DNA of 29,038 bases from IMG/VR virus record IMGVR_UViG_3300030090_005362, positions 1 through 29,038 of that record; one strand, 5' to 3'. Below the pieces are notes generated by a model. The model was not told where the DNA came from, searched no databases, and was given only the letters and a program-made list of their open reading frames with translations. This stretch comes from a virus. A program made the translations under genes and the position numbers. Below, in pieces: positions 11,601-17,392 of the stretch (its first letter is position 1; each line of letters opens with the position of its first letter).

Positions 11601-14600
11601 TTGCAGATAAGTTGAATGGTAGTTATGAGTTAGCAGAAGTTGTGATGATAGATGATTATGATGGAACTGATCCTGAAAATATAATGTTAACTGAGTTTGG
11701 TAATGTCAAAGTAGGTACAGCGTTTGCTGGATTAGGTACAATAAGTGCAAGGAGAACTGGTGCAGATGATGAAATTACTGAATTAACCTTTGTTCCAAAT
11801 GCGGGTATTGGTGTTTCAATCACAACATTTATGAATGCTCTGAGACCTGAAGAAAATACATCACTACTACCAACTGAAGCAACAAGAGAAGTGGGTGGAG
11901 AAGCAGTCAAAGATTTACAAAACGCTTCACTAGAAAGTGGATTCGCAATATATGAGGGTACTCAAACATCAATCAAGAGACAATTTGCTCTAGAGAATAA
12001 TGGAAACCCAATATTCAAAAAACCTTATGATGGATCAAGCACCGATGTTGTTGATCTTACTAATAATATAATTACCCTTCCTAATCATTTCTTTACCACA
12101 GGTCAGAAGGTAAATTATTCACCCGGTGCTGGAACATCAATCGGTATAAGCACTGCACCATTTAGTATGCCATCATCAGTGTTTATTATTAAAAAAGGTG
12201 AAGATAAAGTTCAGGTTGCTCTTACAGCTGAAAATGCATTAAAACAAATTGCACTACCAATAGGCCTATCAACAGTTGGTATTGGAACAAGTCATACCTT
12301 TACTGCAATTGATGCGAATCAAAAAGTCTTAGTTGCGATTGATAATGCGATACAATCACCGATTGCTGGAACTTCAGTTACCACTACAATTTCAGAAAAA
12401 ACAAATATAGGTGACGATGTTGTATTCTTTAGTGGAATCACATCATTCTTTGGCGCAGATTATGTAAGAGTGGGAGCTGGAGACACGCAGGAAATAATGA
12501 AAATTATATCTGTTGGTGTAGGATCAACTAACGCTATAAAAGTAAGAAGAGGTTGGTTAGGGACTACAATAGCAGGATTTAGCACTGGTGATTTAGTAGA
12601 AAAAATAAGAGGTAATTATAATATTGTTGAGAATGAAATTAACTTTATTGAAGCACCTCCCGGAAAAAATCCAATCGGATCAACAACCAATCCTCCGGAT
12701 GCAAGAGACTTTGAGGGTATAACAACATCATCAAGTTTCCAAGGAAGGGTATTTACTAGAAGTGGTGTTATTGGAGGAACTGAAGAGACATATACTGATA
12801 ATTACCTATTTGATGATTTAACTCAAGGATTCAATGGATTAACAAAAGAATTTAGTTTGACACATAATAATGGCACTGCAATCTCAGGAGTTGCCACCAA
12901 TAACGCTTTAGTTCTTCTTAACGGTGTTCTACAAACTCCCGGATCAAATGGAGACTTTACACTTGCAGAAGACTCTGGCACCACATTGTCATGGACTGGA
13001 TCAGGAATCGTAACAGCAACAAGAGATGCCAACGCTGCTTCCATACCTGTTGGTGGTTTAATAGTTTCAGTTGGATCAACAAGAGGATTTGGATATCAAC
13101 CACTCATTGGTGCGGGTGGAACAGTTGGTATCGGCACATCAACAGGTAAAGTTTTATTTGTATCGATTGGTAATTCTGGATCTGGTTATAGACCAGAAGT
13201 CCAAACTGTTGTAAATGTCGCTATACAAACTGAAAGATTTGATGGTGCTGGAGTCTTCTCTATTGGAACAGCAGCAGTATCTGATGGTCACGTAACAAGT
13301 GTAGCAATAACAACCGATAGAGTATTCTATATTCCTAGAGATATAACAAATGTTGGTTACACATCTATTACTGGTCTTACAACTGTTACAACATCAACAG
13401 CACATAATTTATCTGTTGGTAATGAAATAGTATTATCTGGAATCGCATTTACTTGTGATTATGCCCCAGCTGTTGGAGTTCAAAGTGCAGTTTACACTAA
13501 TACAACAGGAATAATGACAGTAACAACATCTGCTGCTCATGGTTTATCAACAACTGGTAAGAGTAGTGATGTTTTACTAACTGGACTTGGATTTACTTGT
13601 GCTTTAGATAATGGTGGTGCACTTCATTATTATCCTCGTGCAAACTCTGTCACTAATCCACATGGTGGCGATCCAATTTACTGTGGAACACCTGTTATCG
13701 GCGTTGCAAGTGCCACACAGTTTACAATCAACGCTGGTATATCAACAGTTCCAACATTCTATGTTTCTGGTGGTAGTGCTCAACCCGTATTGATAGCACC
13801 AAGAGGTAATAATAATTCTGCGAGTGGACAAGATGTTGGATTTGATGGATCAACTGTGTTAAAAGTTTTGAATAGCACTCAGTTTGAGGTTAACACAGGT
13901 ATATCAACAAGACCTCATAATTATGCGAGGTGCGGTAAAGTAAATCAATTAATGAAAGTTGTAATTGATGAACCATTACCATATACTGATATCCCTCTTG
14001 TCTATAGTGCAAGTTCACCGGGAATAGGAGGAACAGAGACAAGAGCAGACGTTGTGGTAAGTCAAGGATCCACTGTTATTGACTTTAAGATAACAAATCT
14101 AGGATATGGTTATGGTGTAAATCAAATATTAACTTTACCTTTAGCTGGTATTGATACTTATTTTTCATCTGTTGGCATACCTACCACTGCGAATCCAAAT
14201 TTTGAAGAAATAGAATTTACAATTAGTGAAGTTGATAGTGATCAATTCACTGGTTGGGCAGTTGGACAACTACAGATATTAGATGATTTCTCAAATCTAT
14301 TCACTGGATCAAGAAGAACATTTCCAATATCAGTTGGTGGTGATGCGTTATCAATACAATCTAGACCCGGATCTCTTGTAAAAGTTGAGGATACGTTATT
14401 TGTATTCATAAATGATATTCTTCAAATACCCGGTGAATCATACTCATTCCCCGGTGGTGCATCAATTACATTTGATGAACCACCTAAATCGGGCGATAGG
14501 TTGAAAATATTATTCTATAGAGGAACGGGTGGTGCTGATGTGGTTGATAGAGATGTGATTGCCACTGTCAAAGTTGGTGATACACTTACACTTGGATATC

Positions 14601-15808
14601 ATGATACATTAGGTCAAAAAGATTGGTTACAAGAAAATGAAAGAAGTGTTGTTGAAATAACATCATCCAATTCAGTTGATACAAATGCATATGATGGCCC
14701 CGGTGTGTTTGAGGATACTAGAGAGAAGCGACCCGTTAAATGGACAAAACAAACCGAAGATCTCTTTATTGAAGGTAAGATTGTAAGTAAGAGTCGTGAA
14801 TTATATGATGGCAGAATTTTCCCAACAACAAACTTTATACAATCTGTTGGTGTCGGTACAACAATCGCATATTTAAGTAATTTGAGACCATTCTTTAATC
14901 CAAAGAATGAGAACCTCGTTGCAACTGATTTCCAAAAAGATATTGTTATATTTAATAATGCTGAAAGAGTTGCTGCTGCTGCAACAGCTGTTGTTTCTGC
15001 TGCAGGAACAATCTCAAGTGTCATTATATCTGATGGTGGTAAAGGATATACAAGTGCTCCAACTGTCACTATTCAAAATCCAGTTGGACTTGGTACAACT
15101 GCTCGTGCTGAGGCTACAGCAACTATTGCGAATGGTTCTGTCTCTGCAATTACAGTTGGTGTTCAATCTGGAATCGGATACACAGGAACTAATCCTCCCG
15201 TTGTATTGATAGGTGCTCAACCAACACTTACTGAAAGTAATACTGTTGTATCATTTACAGGTGATAGTGGTGTGATTAGTGGTATCGCTATCACAACTGT
15301 TGGTAGTATCACTCATCCCACGATTCAACTGGATTTAGTCATTCCATATGACTCTGATTTAAGAAATTCAGATATTACACAAGGTGCAACAAATGCAATC
15401 ACAGAGTCTGCAATAGCAGTTGGTGATTATTTTGTAATTAAAAATTCAAACGTTGGTTCTGCAAGATCATCAATGGATTATAGTGATGACAGTATCGTTG
15501 GTATCGGAACAACCTTCATAGATAATGTGTATCGTGTGGCTGCTGTATCGGGAGTAACAACTGATGCAGTTGGATTTGGACAAACTGCGTTGACAAGAGT
15601 TATTGTAAGTGTTGCAAATACCGCTGGACTCGTTGGACTTGCCAATAGCACTTATTATGGTGACTATAGTTTTGGTAAAATTATTATGTCTGATCGTAAT
15701 GTTTCTCGTGCTTACACTGTAAATACTTCAAATGGTATTACTGGAATCGAGACTGGTGTTATATTAACAAGAAAGACTTCCTTAAAAGTAGGAAGTTATA
15801 CCACATAA
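2603..15808 (+). CDS. gp7: Giant gp7-like baseplate wedge protein (4401 residues) with YHYH-type and repeated beta modules
   Basis: This gene fills the T4 gene 7 slot between gp6 and gp8 but encodes 4401 residues against about 1030 in T4. Three blocks resemble the C-terminal third of T4 gp7 as I recall it. Residues 22-56 contain FPLVGEFLSQYY. Residues 165-220 contain DFYSTRGTDESFKILFGALY. Residues 2553-2605 contain NDELQRVHDNDYYHAFSYSI and the SGFKKF ending. About 2300 residues are thus inserted between blocks two and three, and about 1800 follow. The insert holds a histidine-rich segment (about 569-600), a YHYH-type signature DGHPIYGPYGF (about 1325-1336), many IxxxGxGY modules and HGLxTGxxVxY modules. 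The C-terminal part has two NGxLQxPG modules (about 3434 and 3933) resembling T4 gp10. No signal peptide or membrane segment is evident. Inferred role: wedge assembly and the outer baseplate. Related marine genes are often called VrlC-like. Structural identity is near certain; the gp7 identity is good but rests on remembered sequence. Confidence 0.8.
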   Translation: MSEKRVQLNQIVKNQLPAYVQEDFPLVGEFLSQYYLGQEYKGGPVDLIQNIDSYIKLSENANIITSTSTTKYAGIGTETIFVSNTEGFPDNYGLIKINDEILTYKSKTDISFVECSRGFSGITNFTSDSDPEDLVFSTSTEENHEKGTKVENLSVLFLEEFLKKVKNQFLHGFKKDLDQKLNQAQFIRQSKDFYSTRGTDESFKILFGALYGEECDIIRPIDNVISPSNANYRITRDLIVEPLIGDPENLVNSNLFQDEFENLSKAYAPISAVEITSVGILTEKYYKISLDGSYNFPEGSSPLAFGNFSTHAKTKIIGQVGIAQTYLDVDSTLGFPKSGTLTFAYQNGTIGVCTYVNKTINQFLGINTTGITTTISDNTSVDQNSFAYGFDSDGDQIRVKIRSVLKDLQIPSQTYYQKTGSRVKIKSLGKIGRNFKENNWLFNTAQSYVVKKLSVVDSVNNTYKLETRDENILRIGDKITTHETISTTAQWGDKITSEFDPASNKIYTVTDVFDKNTCLITGTGISDPTKITKVTRRISKIDSDLHPNLNTFTANIQNVYLKPDIGLVNGIPYYGPSHEHKGRRMVGAKHTPSPHAFIDPDPNSNKVLVASSSLPFAGVTKLNPKLQKFTFSGTYNLNDEEIKISDQVDHNYFSGDAVYYTPEKTKVETTLPDGTFIVQESIASQIFDEGLYYVKRIDSNTVKFAKSQADLSANNFVKVKTPNSVDTVTITSNDIEKFEYHGKFIESQKLFREISTPIPSDVKQKTTSGYTGILINGTEILNYKSKNSVYYGELNNINVVKGGEEYDVINPPIVSITDNVGSGATGTCSVKGSFKEIRIIDSGFDYIEYPTVKITGGNGSGAKAAAKLNRVENEVLFNADGVGLGTVNIGSVSSSTAGVNTSLIGFSTYHKFRDGERVIYDPLGGIPLVGLATGSVYYVNTISEYSIKLHSKYDDAVVGLNTISITNFGNGVQVFKSLNGKAIVSSIALLDSGSNYENKERTCNSIGINTASNTINIPNHTFNSGEVIQYSVDGTSIDGLSTTLDYYVTSIDEDNFRLSAVGVGTTVKSFYYDTKQYQNLRSVGLGTHKFNYPPINVQIVGKVGLSSVAGKTYDAIVQPIVRGEITSINLTNNGVGYGASEIIGLNRKPDVNFNSGRDAVIIPVVSNGRIVDVSVSYGGTDYNSPPDLVVSGVGSDAKLVPQMNSAGNIISVKIQSGGVGYGVSSTFVRVDPAGKGVKVDPVLQKWTINEFRKNLSNLNDDDVFITTPVNRDYGLQCSYVYAPRNLRKISYASDADGNILFGKKDLTLVNGVETDSDSHSPILGYAYDGHPIYGPYGFQNKDGGDIVQLSSGYVEEANKKSNRPPASIFPPEFFVEDFTFKDSQDDSVLDENNGRFCITPEFPNGTYAYFATFDKTSSSDGIFKNFKKPQFPYIIGDAYNSKPNKFNFLRSSSQDFYDLENSGCIRNTYPYAFNQDYSGYDYVKQSNNFVAQDSIINFAEKGKVNRVGILSAGRNYRINDTLVFDDSVSSSFRATAKVSLLSGFDISEISATQETVSNIEFYPDSQNTFVGIATTSINLLNTTVVNVGSLSTTTTSLQGSYAIGIRSDKYVLSQGIGTAAATGVVTFMSISGDVTKIRENDRFKVGIGTEIVKVLNVDKFSSRIRVLRSQSGIATNIGISHTATTILEEIPRTFTINTGFTSSLLVRRNKEYYFNPEEAVGLGTTAGVGVGTFRTISNPGAGPSSVFIPSQAIYLLNHGLETGDEVTYQTDGTPFKVKFDSNVAQADVTLFEDSPLFVAKLDDNFIGLSTVKIGIGSTGTFVGIGSTLQSKVVGGVGVGTNTKIDLVYFLTTGAGNIHSLKTNFRDAVTGQIQRNTVSVVGSGTHGLLNNDTVFINVNPGLTTTVTVKYNASNRKAVFNPLPFTVSGVTSATSLTGIPNTIEIAKHGLTTGQKVIHTFDDEVSSLVNDKEYYVYVIDSDRVSLVEDEYEVSKIKPNFVKLGISTTGTLSPINPPLKFYKNSTVNFDLSDSSLSYVQNANSLPAFFLELYKDSKFNNPYVTNGNDKTFEVSITGTVGVTADAKLTLKINENSPNLLYYKLNPVNKLENKEVNKQIIVDDTIDLNNQIILQNSKYNGTFRITSTGSTTFTYNIDSFPEASSYSSSDSSLKYTTISTTAYGGIERVRIIDGGGGYDSVPGITTITSDVGIGAVIETFSTTIGKVSRTSLENIGFDYPSDNTLSPEVIFPQVLRITPLTGFRSIGITSLGVGYIQDPNLVVLDGVTKKQITDVDLRFRPDELFVEILENSESMNDAPPTIIPTGNSNGIRISNLVYDNDEQSVTATIKNAFSGVVGFSGTYIDPFPFTVGDKVLVENASVGVGSTASGFNSANYDYARFEITQVTPNYGGIGTVKYSMSNYLSKNVDFPGIFDSVNSVATLIPDKWFPQFDVELQPNRFRKGDEVESFNSAGTQVSGLVFDWNNSNKYLTVESSREFEVGQLIEQVRFRGERVGGKVYASPTGAKGLIKEIVKFESKYDLDIFSIVENGWEYNTGFLNDELQRVHDNDYYHAFSYSIKSKVQFDEWKDIVGSLNHASGFKKFSDLQVESDKLSSTSGKLSNIDPTKSTVTTLVDLVGVESLNTVYDFDLATENYLIAVEKPFSDEINFQTRLITDYSESVSNRVVQIDDISNIFNNNARSTPYADVYRNALSDGRTQMFFALVSDRLFTGERQITIVNTLHDTGKGQTMLNQYGDIDTVLDLGSFDYAIDGNESVLRYYPNKFKLNNYNVVLWSYQIDAQRLGISTDTVSCGSTTIPGAPSNPTTGLNGSLISIATTAVTIAGGAAGTVFTLGGIGTNISGHRSAKVLVSVEAGGGILNGSVEYDQVSLIHDGTNVGFQEYGQLTIHSVDAYSSTGNLGTYFPFMDGNDLVLSYTPEAGMSTAFINAMAIGIATEGYIGIGSYEFSYAEMSAQSTGISSSSTPIPVGIASYGDEYDAAYCIVQIADKLNGSYELAEVVMIDDYDGTDPENIMLTEFGNVKVGTAFAGLGTISARRTGADDEITELTFVPNAGIGVSITTFMNALRPEENTSLLPTEATREVGGEAVKDLQNASLESGFAIYEGTQTSIKRQFALENNGNPIFKKPYDGSSTDVVDLTNNIITLPNHFFTTGQKVNYSPGAGTSIGISTAPFSMPSSVFIIKKGEDKVQVALTAENALKQIALPIGLSTVGIGTSHTFTAIDANQKVLVAIDNAIQSPIAGTSVTTTISEKTNIGDDVVFFSGITSFFGADYVRVGAGDTQEIMKIISVGVGSTNAIKVRRGWLGTTIAGFSTGDLVEKIRGNYNIVENEINFIEAPPGKNPIGSTTNPPDARDFEGITTSSSFQGRVFTRSGVIGGTEETYTDNYLFDDLTQGFNGLTKEFSLTHNNGTAISGVATNNALVLLNGVLQTPGSNGDFTLAEDSGTTLSWTGSGIVTATRDANAASIPVGGLIVSVGSTRGFGYQPLIGAGGTVGIGTSTGKVLFVSIGNSGSGYRPEVQTVVNVAIQTERFDGAGVFSIGTAAVSDGHVTSVAITTDRVFYIPRDITNVGYTSITGLTTVTTSTAHNLSVGNEIVLSGIAFTCDYAPAVGVQSAVYTNTTGIMTVTTSAAHGLSTTGKSSDVLLTGLGFTCALDNGGALHYYPRANSVTNPHGGDPIYCGTPVIGVASATQFTINAGISTVPTFYVSGGSAQPVLIAPRGNNNSASGQDVGFDGSTVLKVLNSTQFEVNTGISTRPHNYARCGKVNQLMKVVIDEPLPYTDIPLVYSASSPGIGGTETRADVVVSQGSTVIDFKITNLGYGYGVNQILTLPLAGIDTYFSSVGIPTTANPNFEEIEFTISEVDSDQFTGWAVGQLQILDDFSNLFTGSRRTFPISVGGDALSIQSRPGSLVKVEDTLFVFINDILQIPGESYSFPGGASITFDEPPKSGDRLKILFYRGTGGADVVDRDVIATVKVGDTLTLGYHDTLGQKDWLQENERSVVEITSSNSVDTNAYDGPGVFEDTREKRPVKWTKQTEDLFIEGKIVSKSRELYDGRIFPTTNFIQSVGVGTTIAYLSNLRPFFNPKNENLVATDFQKDIVIFNNAERVAAAATAVVSAAGTISSVIISDGGKGYTSAPTVTIQNPVGLGTTARAEATATIANGSVSAITVGVQSGIGYTGTNPPVVLIGAQPTLTESNTVVSFTGDSGVISGIAITTVGSITHPTIQLDLVIPYDSDLRNSDITQGATNAITESAIAVGDYFVIKNSNVGSARSSMDYSDDSIVGIGTTFIDNVYRVAAVSGVTTDAVGFGQTALTRVIVSVANTAGLVGLANSTYYGDYSFGKIIMSDRNVSRAYTVNTSNGITGIETGVILTRKTSLKVGSYTT
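4987..6295 (+). repeat. Cluster of IxxxGxGY beta modules in the gp7-like gene
   Basis: This segment encodes residues about 796-1231 of the gp7-like protein. It contains six copies of a degenerate motif of the form IxxIxIxxGGxxYxxPPxVxI, for example EIRIIDSGFDYIEYPTVKI, ITSINLTNNGVGYG, DVSVSYGGTDYNSPPDLVV and SVKIQSGGVGYG. The copies are protein-level repeats with diverged DNA. Further single copies occur at residues about 1504, 2179, 2256, 3516, 3825, 4137 and 4180 of the same protein. The pattern suggests short beta-hairpin or beta-solenoid units; that structural reading is inference. Confidence 0.7.
5349..5370 (+). repeat. Perfect 8-bp inverted repeat (hairpin) inside the gp7-like gene
   Basis: AGAGGGTC at 5349-5356 and GACCCTCT at 5363-5370 are exact reverse complements separated by a 6-base loop. 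The element is GC-rich in an AT-rich gene and is followed at once by a run of six G (5371-5376). There is no T-tract after it, so it is not a standard intrinsic terminator. It lies in coding sequence for the region DGERVIYDPLGGIP, so it may be chance or an RNA structure. Confidence 0.6.
15776..15796 (+). repeat. 7-bp inverted repeat at the 3' end of the gp7-like gene
   Basis: ACTTCCT at 15776-15782 and AGGAAGT at 15790-15796 are exact reverse complements around a 7-base loop, ending ten bases before the TAA (15806-15808). It sits just before a CATAAATA motif that could start transcription of gp8. No U-rich tract follows, so termination is doubtful. Other possibilities are protection of the 3' end of an upstream mRNA, or chance. 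Confidence 0.4.
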
Positions 15809-15811
15809 ATA
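15804..15811 (+). promoter_or_regulatory. Candidate late promoter element (CATAAATA) before gp8
   Basis: CATAAATA differs from TATAAATA by one base and fits the relaxed NATAAATA form described for marine T4-like phages. It overlaps the TAA stop of the gp7-like gene and ends 19 bases before the gp8 ATG, nearly the same geometry as the motif before gp25. The eleven-base string CATAAATAACT is identical to the one before gp15. AATAAATA also occurs inside genes (2382, 17224, 23998), so the motif alone is not decisive. Confidence 0.5.
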
Positions 15812-15829
15812 ACTAAAAAATTCAAATAA

Positions 15830-17386
15830 ATGTCTGCCATAATAACTGACCAGATAAGAATATTAAATGCGAAGAATTTTGTAGCTGGAGTATCTTCATC
15901 GTCTAATTCTTATTATACTTTTGTCGGTTTGACAGATCCGACAATAATTCAAGCAACATGGAATAATAATCCCCCTGCACCAATCGATAGTTTTGATGAT
16001 CAAAACGATTATTATGATACTATGATTGCCTTGAAAAAGGTTAACGCAAGTGATGTAAAACAAGTAGTGCGAAAAAATAGTTGGAATTCTGGAACAACAT
16101 ATGATTATTATAGGCCAGATTATAGTATTAACAATCCCCCAAAGAATGGACAAGGAACCACATTATACAATGCAACTTATTATGTGGTGAATAGTGACTT
16201 TAGAGTTTATATTTGTCTAGAGAATGGTACAAATCCAGAAAATCCAGATGGTAAACCATCTCTTGATGAACCAACATTTACAGATTTAGAACCAAAAGCA
16301 GCGGGTTCGAGTGGAGATGGATATATTTGGAAATACCTTTACACAATAAAACCATCAGAGCTTGTAAAGTTTGATTCAACAGAATTTATGCCAGTGCCTT
16401 CAGACTGGTCTACTGGTACTGATAATGCCTCTGTAAGAGACAACGCAGTCGATGGTGGTGTGAAAGTTGTTATTGTGCAAAACAGAGGTGTAGGTTTAGG
16501 AACTGCAAATAGAACTTACACAAGAGTTCCAATCAAAGGAGATGGAAGTGGTGCTGAATGCACCGTAACTGTAAATGCTGATCAACAAATAGGATCTGTT
16601 ATAGTTACCAATCAAGGCTCTGGATATACATTTGGAACCGTTGATATTGTTGCTGGTGGTTTACCAAGACCAGACTCATATCCTCAACTTGATGTAATCA
16701 TCCCACCACAAGGTGGACATGGTAAGGACATTTACAAAGAGTTAGGAGCATCAAATGCTTTAGTTTATTCACGTATTGAAAATGATCCAGAAAATCCAGA
16801 CTTTATCACAGGTAATCAAATATCTCGAATTGGGATAATAGAAAATCCACAAGCGTTTGGATCATCATCTTTACTCACTTTAGATAAAGCAAGTGCAGCT
16901 TATGCTTTGAGACTAACTGGAACAGGATACAGTTCAGCAACTTTTACTCCAGATTCAATCATAACACAAACAACTGGAACAGGAGTTACAGCTATTGGTA
17001 GAGTTCTTGGATATGATCAAGTGACTGGAGTTCTTAAATATTGGCAAGATCGTAATCAGGCAGGTTTTACAACTGTCGGTCTCGGCACTACATCACCAAT
17101 TTATGGTTTTAACGCAGATAGATTTACTGCTGAGATATCTGATGGTGGAAGTTTTAGTATTGTTCCTGATGATGGATCAAATACACTTGCTATTAACACC
17201 TCTTTTAGTGGTCTATCCACCTCAATAAATAATAAAACATACTATCTTGGTCAGACATTTACAAAAGGTGTGTCAAACCCAGAGGTTAAAAAATACTCTG
17301 GTAATATAATATACGTTGATCATCGACCAGCCATCACCCGTTCTTCTAATCAAAAAGAAGATATTAAAGTTATATTGCAATTCTAA
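15830..17386 (+). CDS. gp8: gp8-like baseplate wedge protein, enlarged
   Basis: This 518-residue protein is homologous to T4 gp8 (334 residues), the dimeric wedge protein that joins gp7 and gp10 early in wedge assembly. The best marks are GDGYIWKYLYTIKPSE (about 162-177), matching the T4 GDGYVWEYLF segment, and the C-terminus NIIYVDHRPAITRSSNQKED followed by IKVILQF (about 491-518), matching the T4 ending. The N-terminus has SNSYYTFVGLTDPT and a Trp-rich stretch, as in gp8. The roughly 180 extra residues lie mostly between these marks and include an IxxxGxGY module (SVIVTNQGSGYTFG, about 255-270), the same type of unit found in the neighbouring giant proteins. A short gap of 21 bases with a CATAAATA motif precedes it. 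Six bases separate its stop from the next ATG. Confidence 0.92.
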   Translation: MSAIITDQIRILNAKNFVAGVSSSSNSYYTFVGLTDPTIIQATWNNNPPAPIDSFDDQNDYYDTMIALKKVNASDVKQVVRKNSWNSGTTYDYYRPDYSINNPPKNGQGTTLYNATYYVVNSDFRVYICLENGTNPENPDGKPSLDEPTFTDLEPKAAGSSGDGYIWKYLYTIKPSELVKFDSTEFMPVPSDWSTGTDNASVRDNAVDGGVKVVIVQNRGVGLGTANRTYTRVPIKGDGSGAECTVTVNADQQIGSVIVTNQGSGYTFGTVDIVAGGLPRPDSYPQLDVIIPPQGGHGKDIYKELGASNALVYSRIENDPENPDFITGNQISRIGIIENPQAFGSSSLLTLDKASAAYALRLTGTGYSSATFTPDSIITQTTGTGVTAIGRVLGYDQVTGVLKYWQDRNQAGFTTVGLGTTSPIYGFNADRFTAEISDGGSFSIVPDDGSNTLAINTSFSGLSTSINNKTYYLGQTFTKGVSNPEVKKYSGNIIYVDHRPAITRSSNQKEDIKVILQF

Positions 17387-17392
17387 TCACCC

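Noticed and set aside
14907-15209. Second + strand frame of 100 residues inside the gp7-like gene, and similar frames at 13611-13793 and 27477-27689
   Set aside because: Leu- and Gln-rich shadow products of the Gly/Thr/Ser repeat coding DNA in another frame; no recognisable family and no start signal.
15921-15942. Short inverted repeat GTCGG/CCGAC near the gp8 start
   Set aside because: Only 5 bp with a 10-base loop inside coding sequence; expected by chance.
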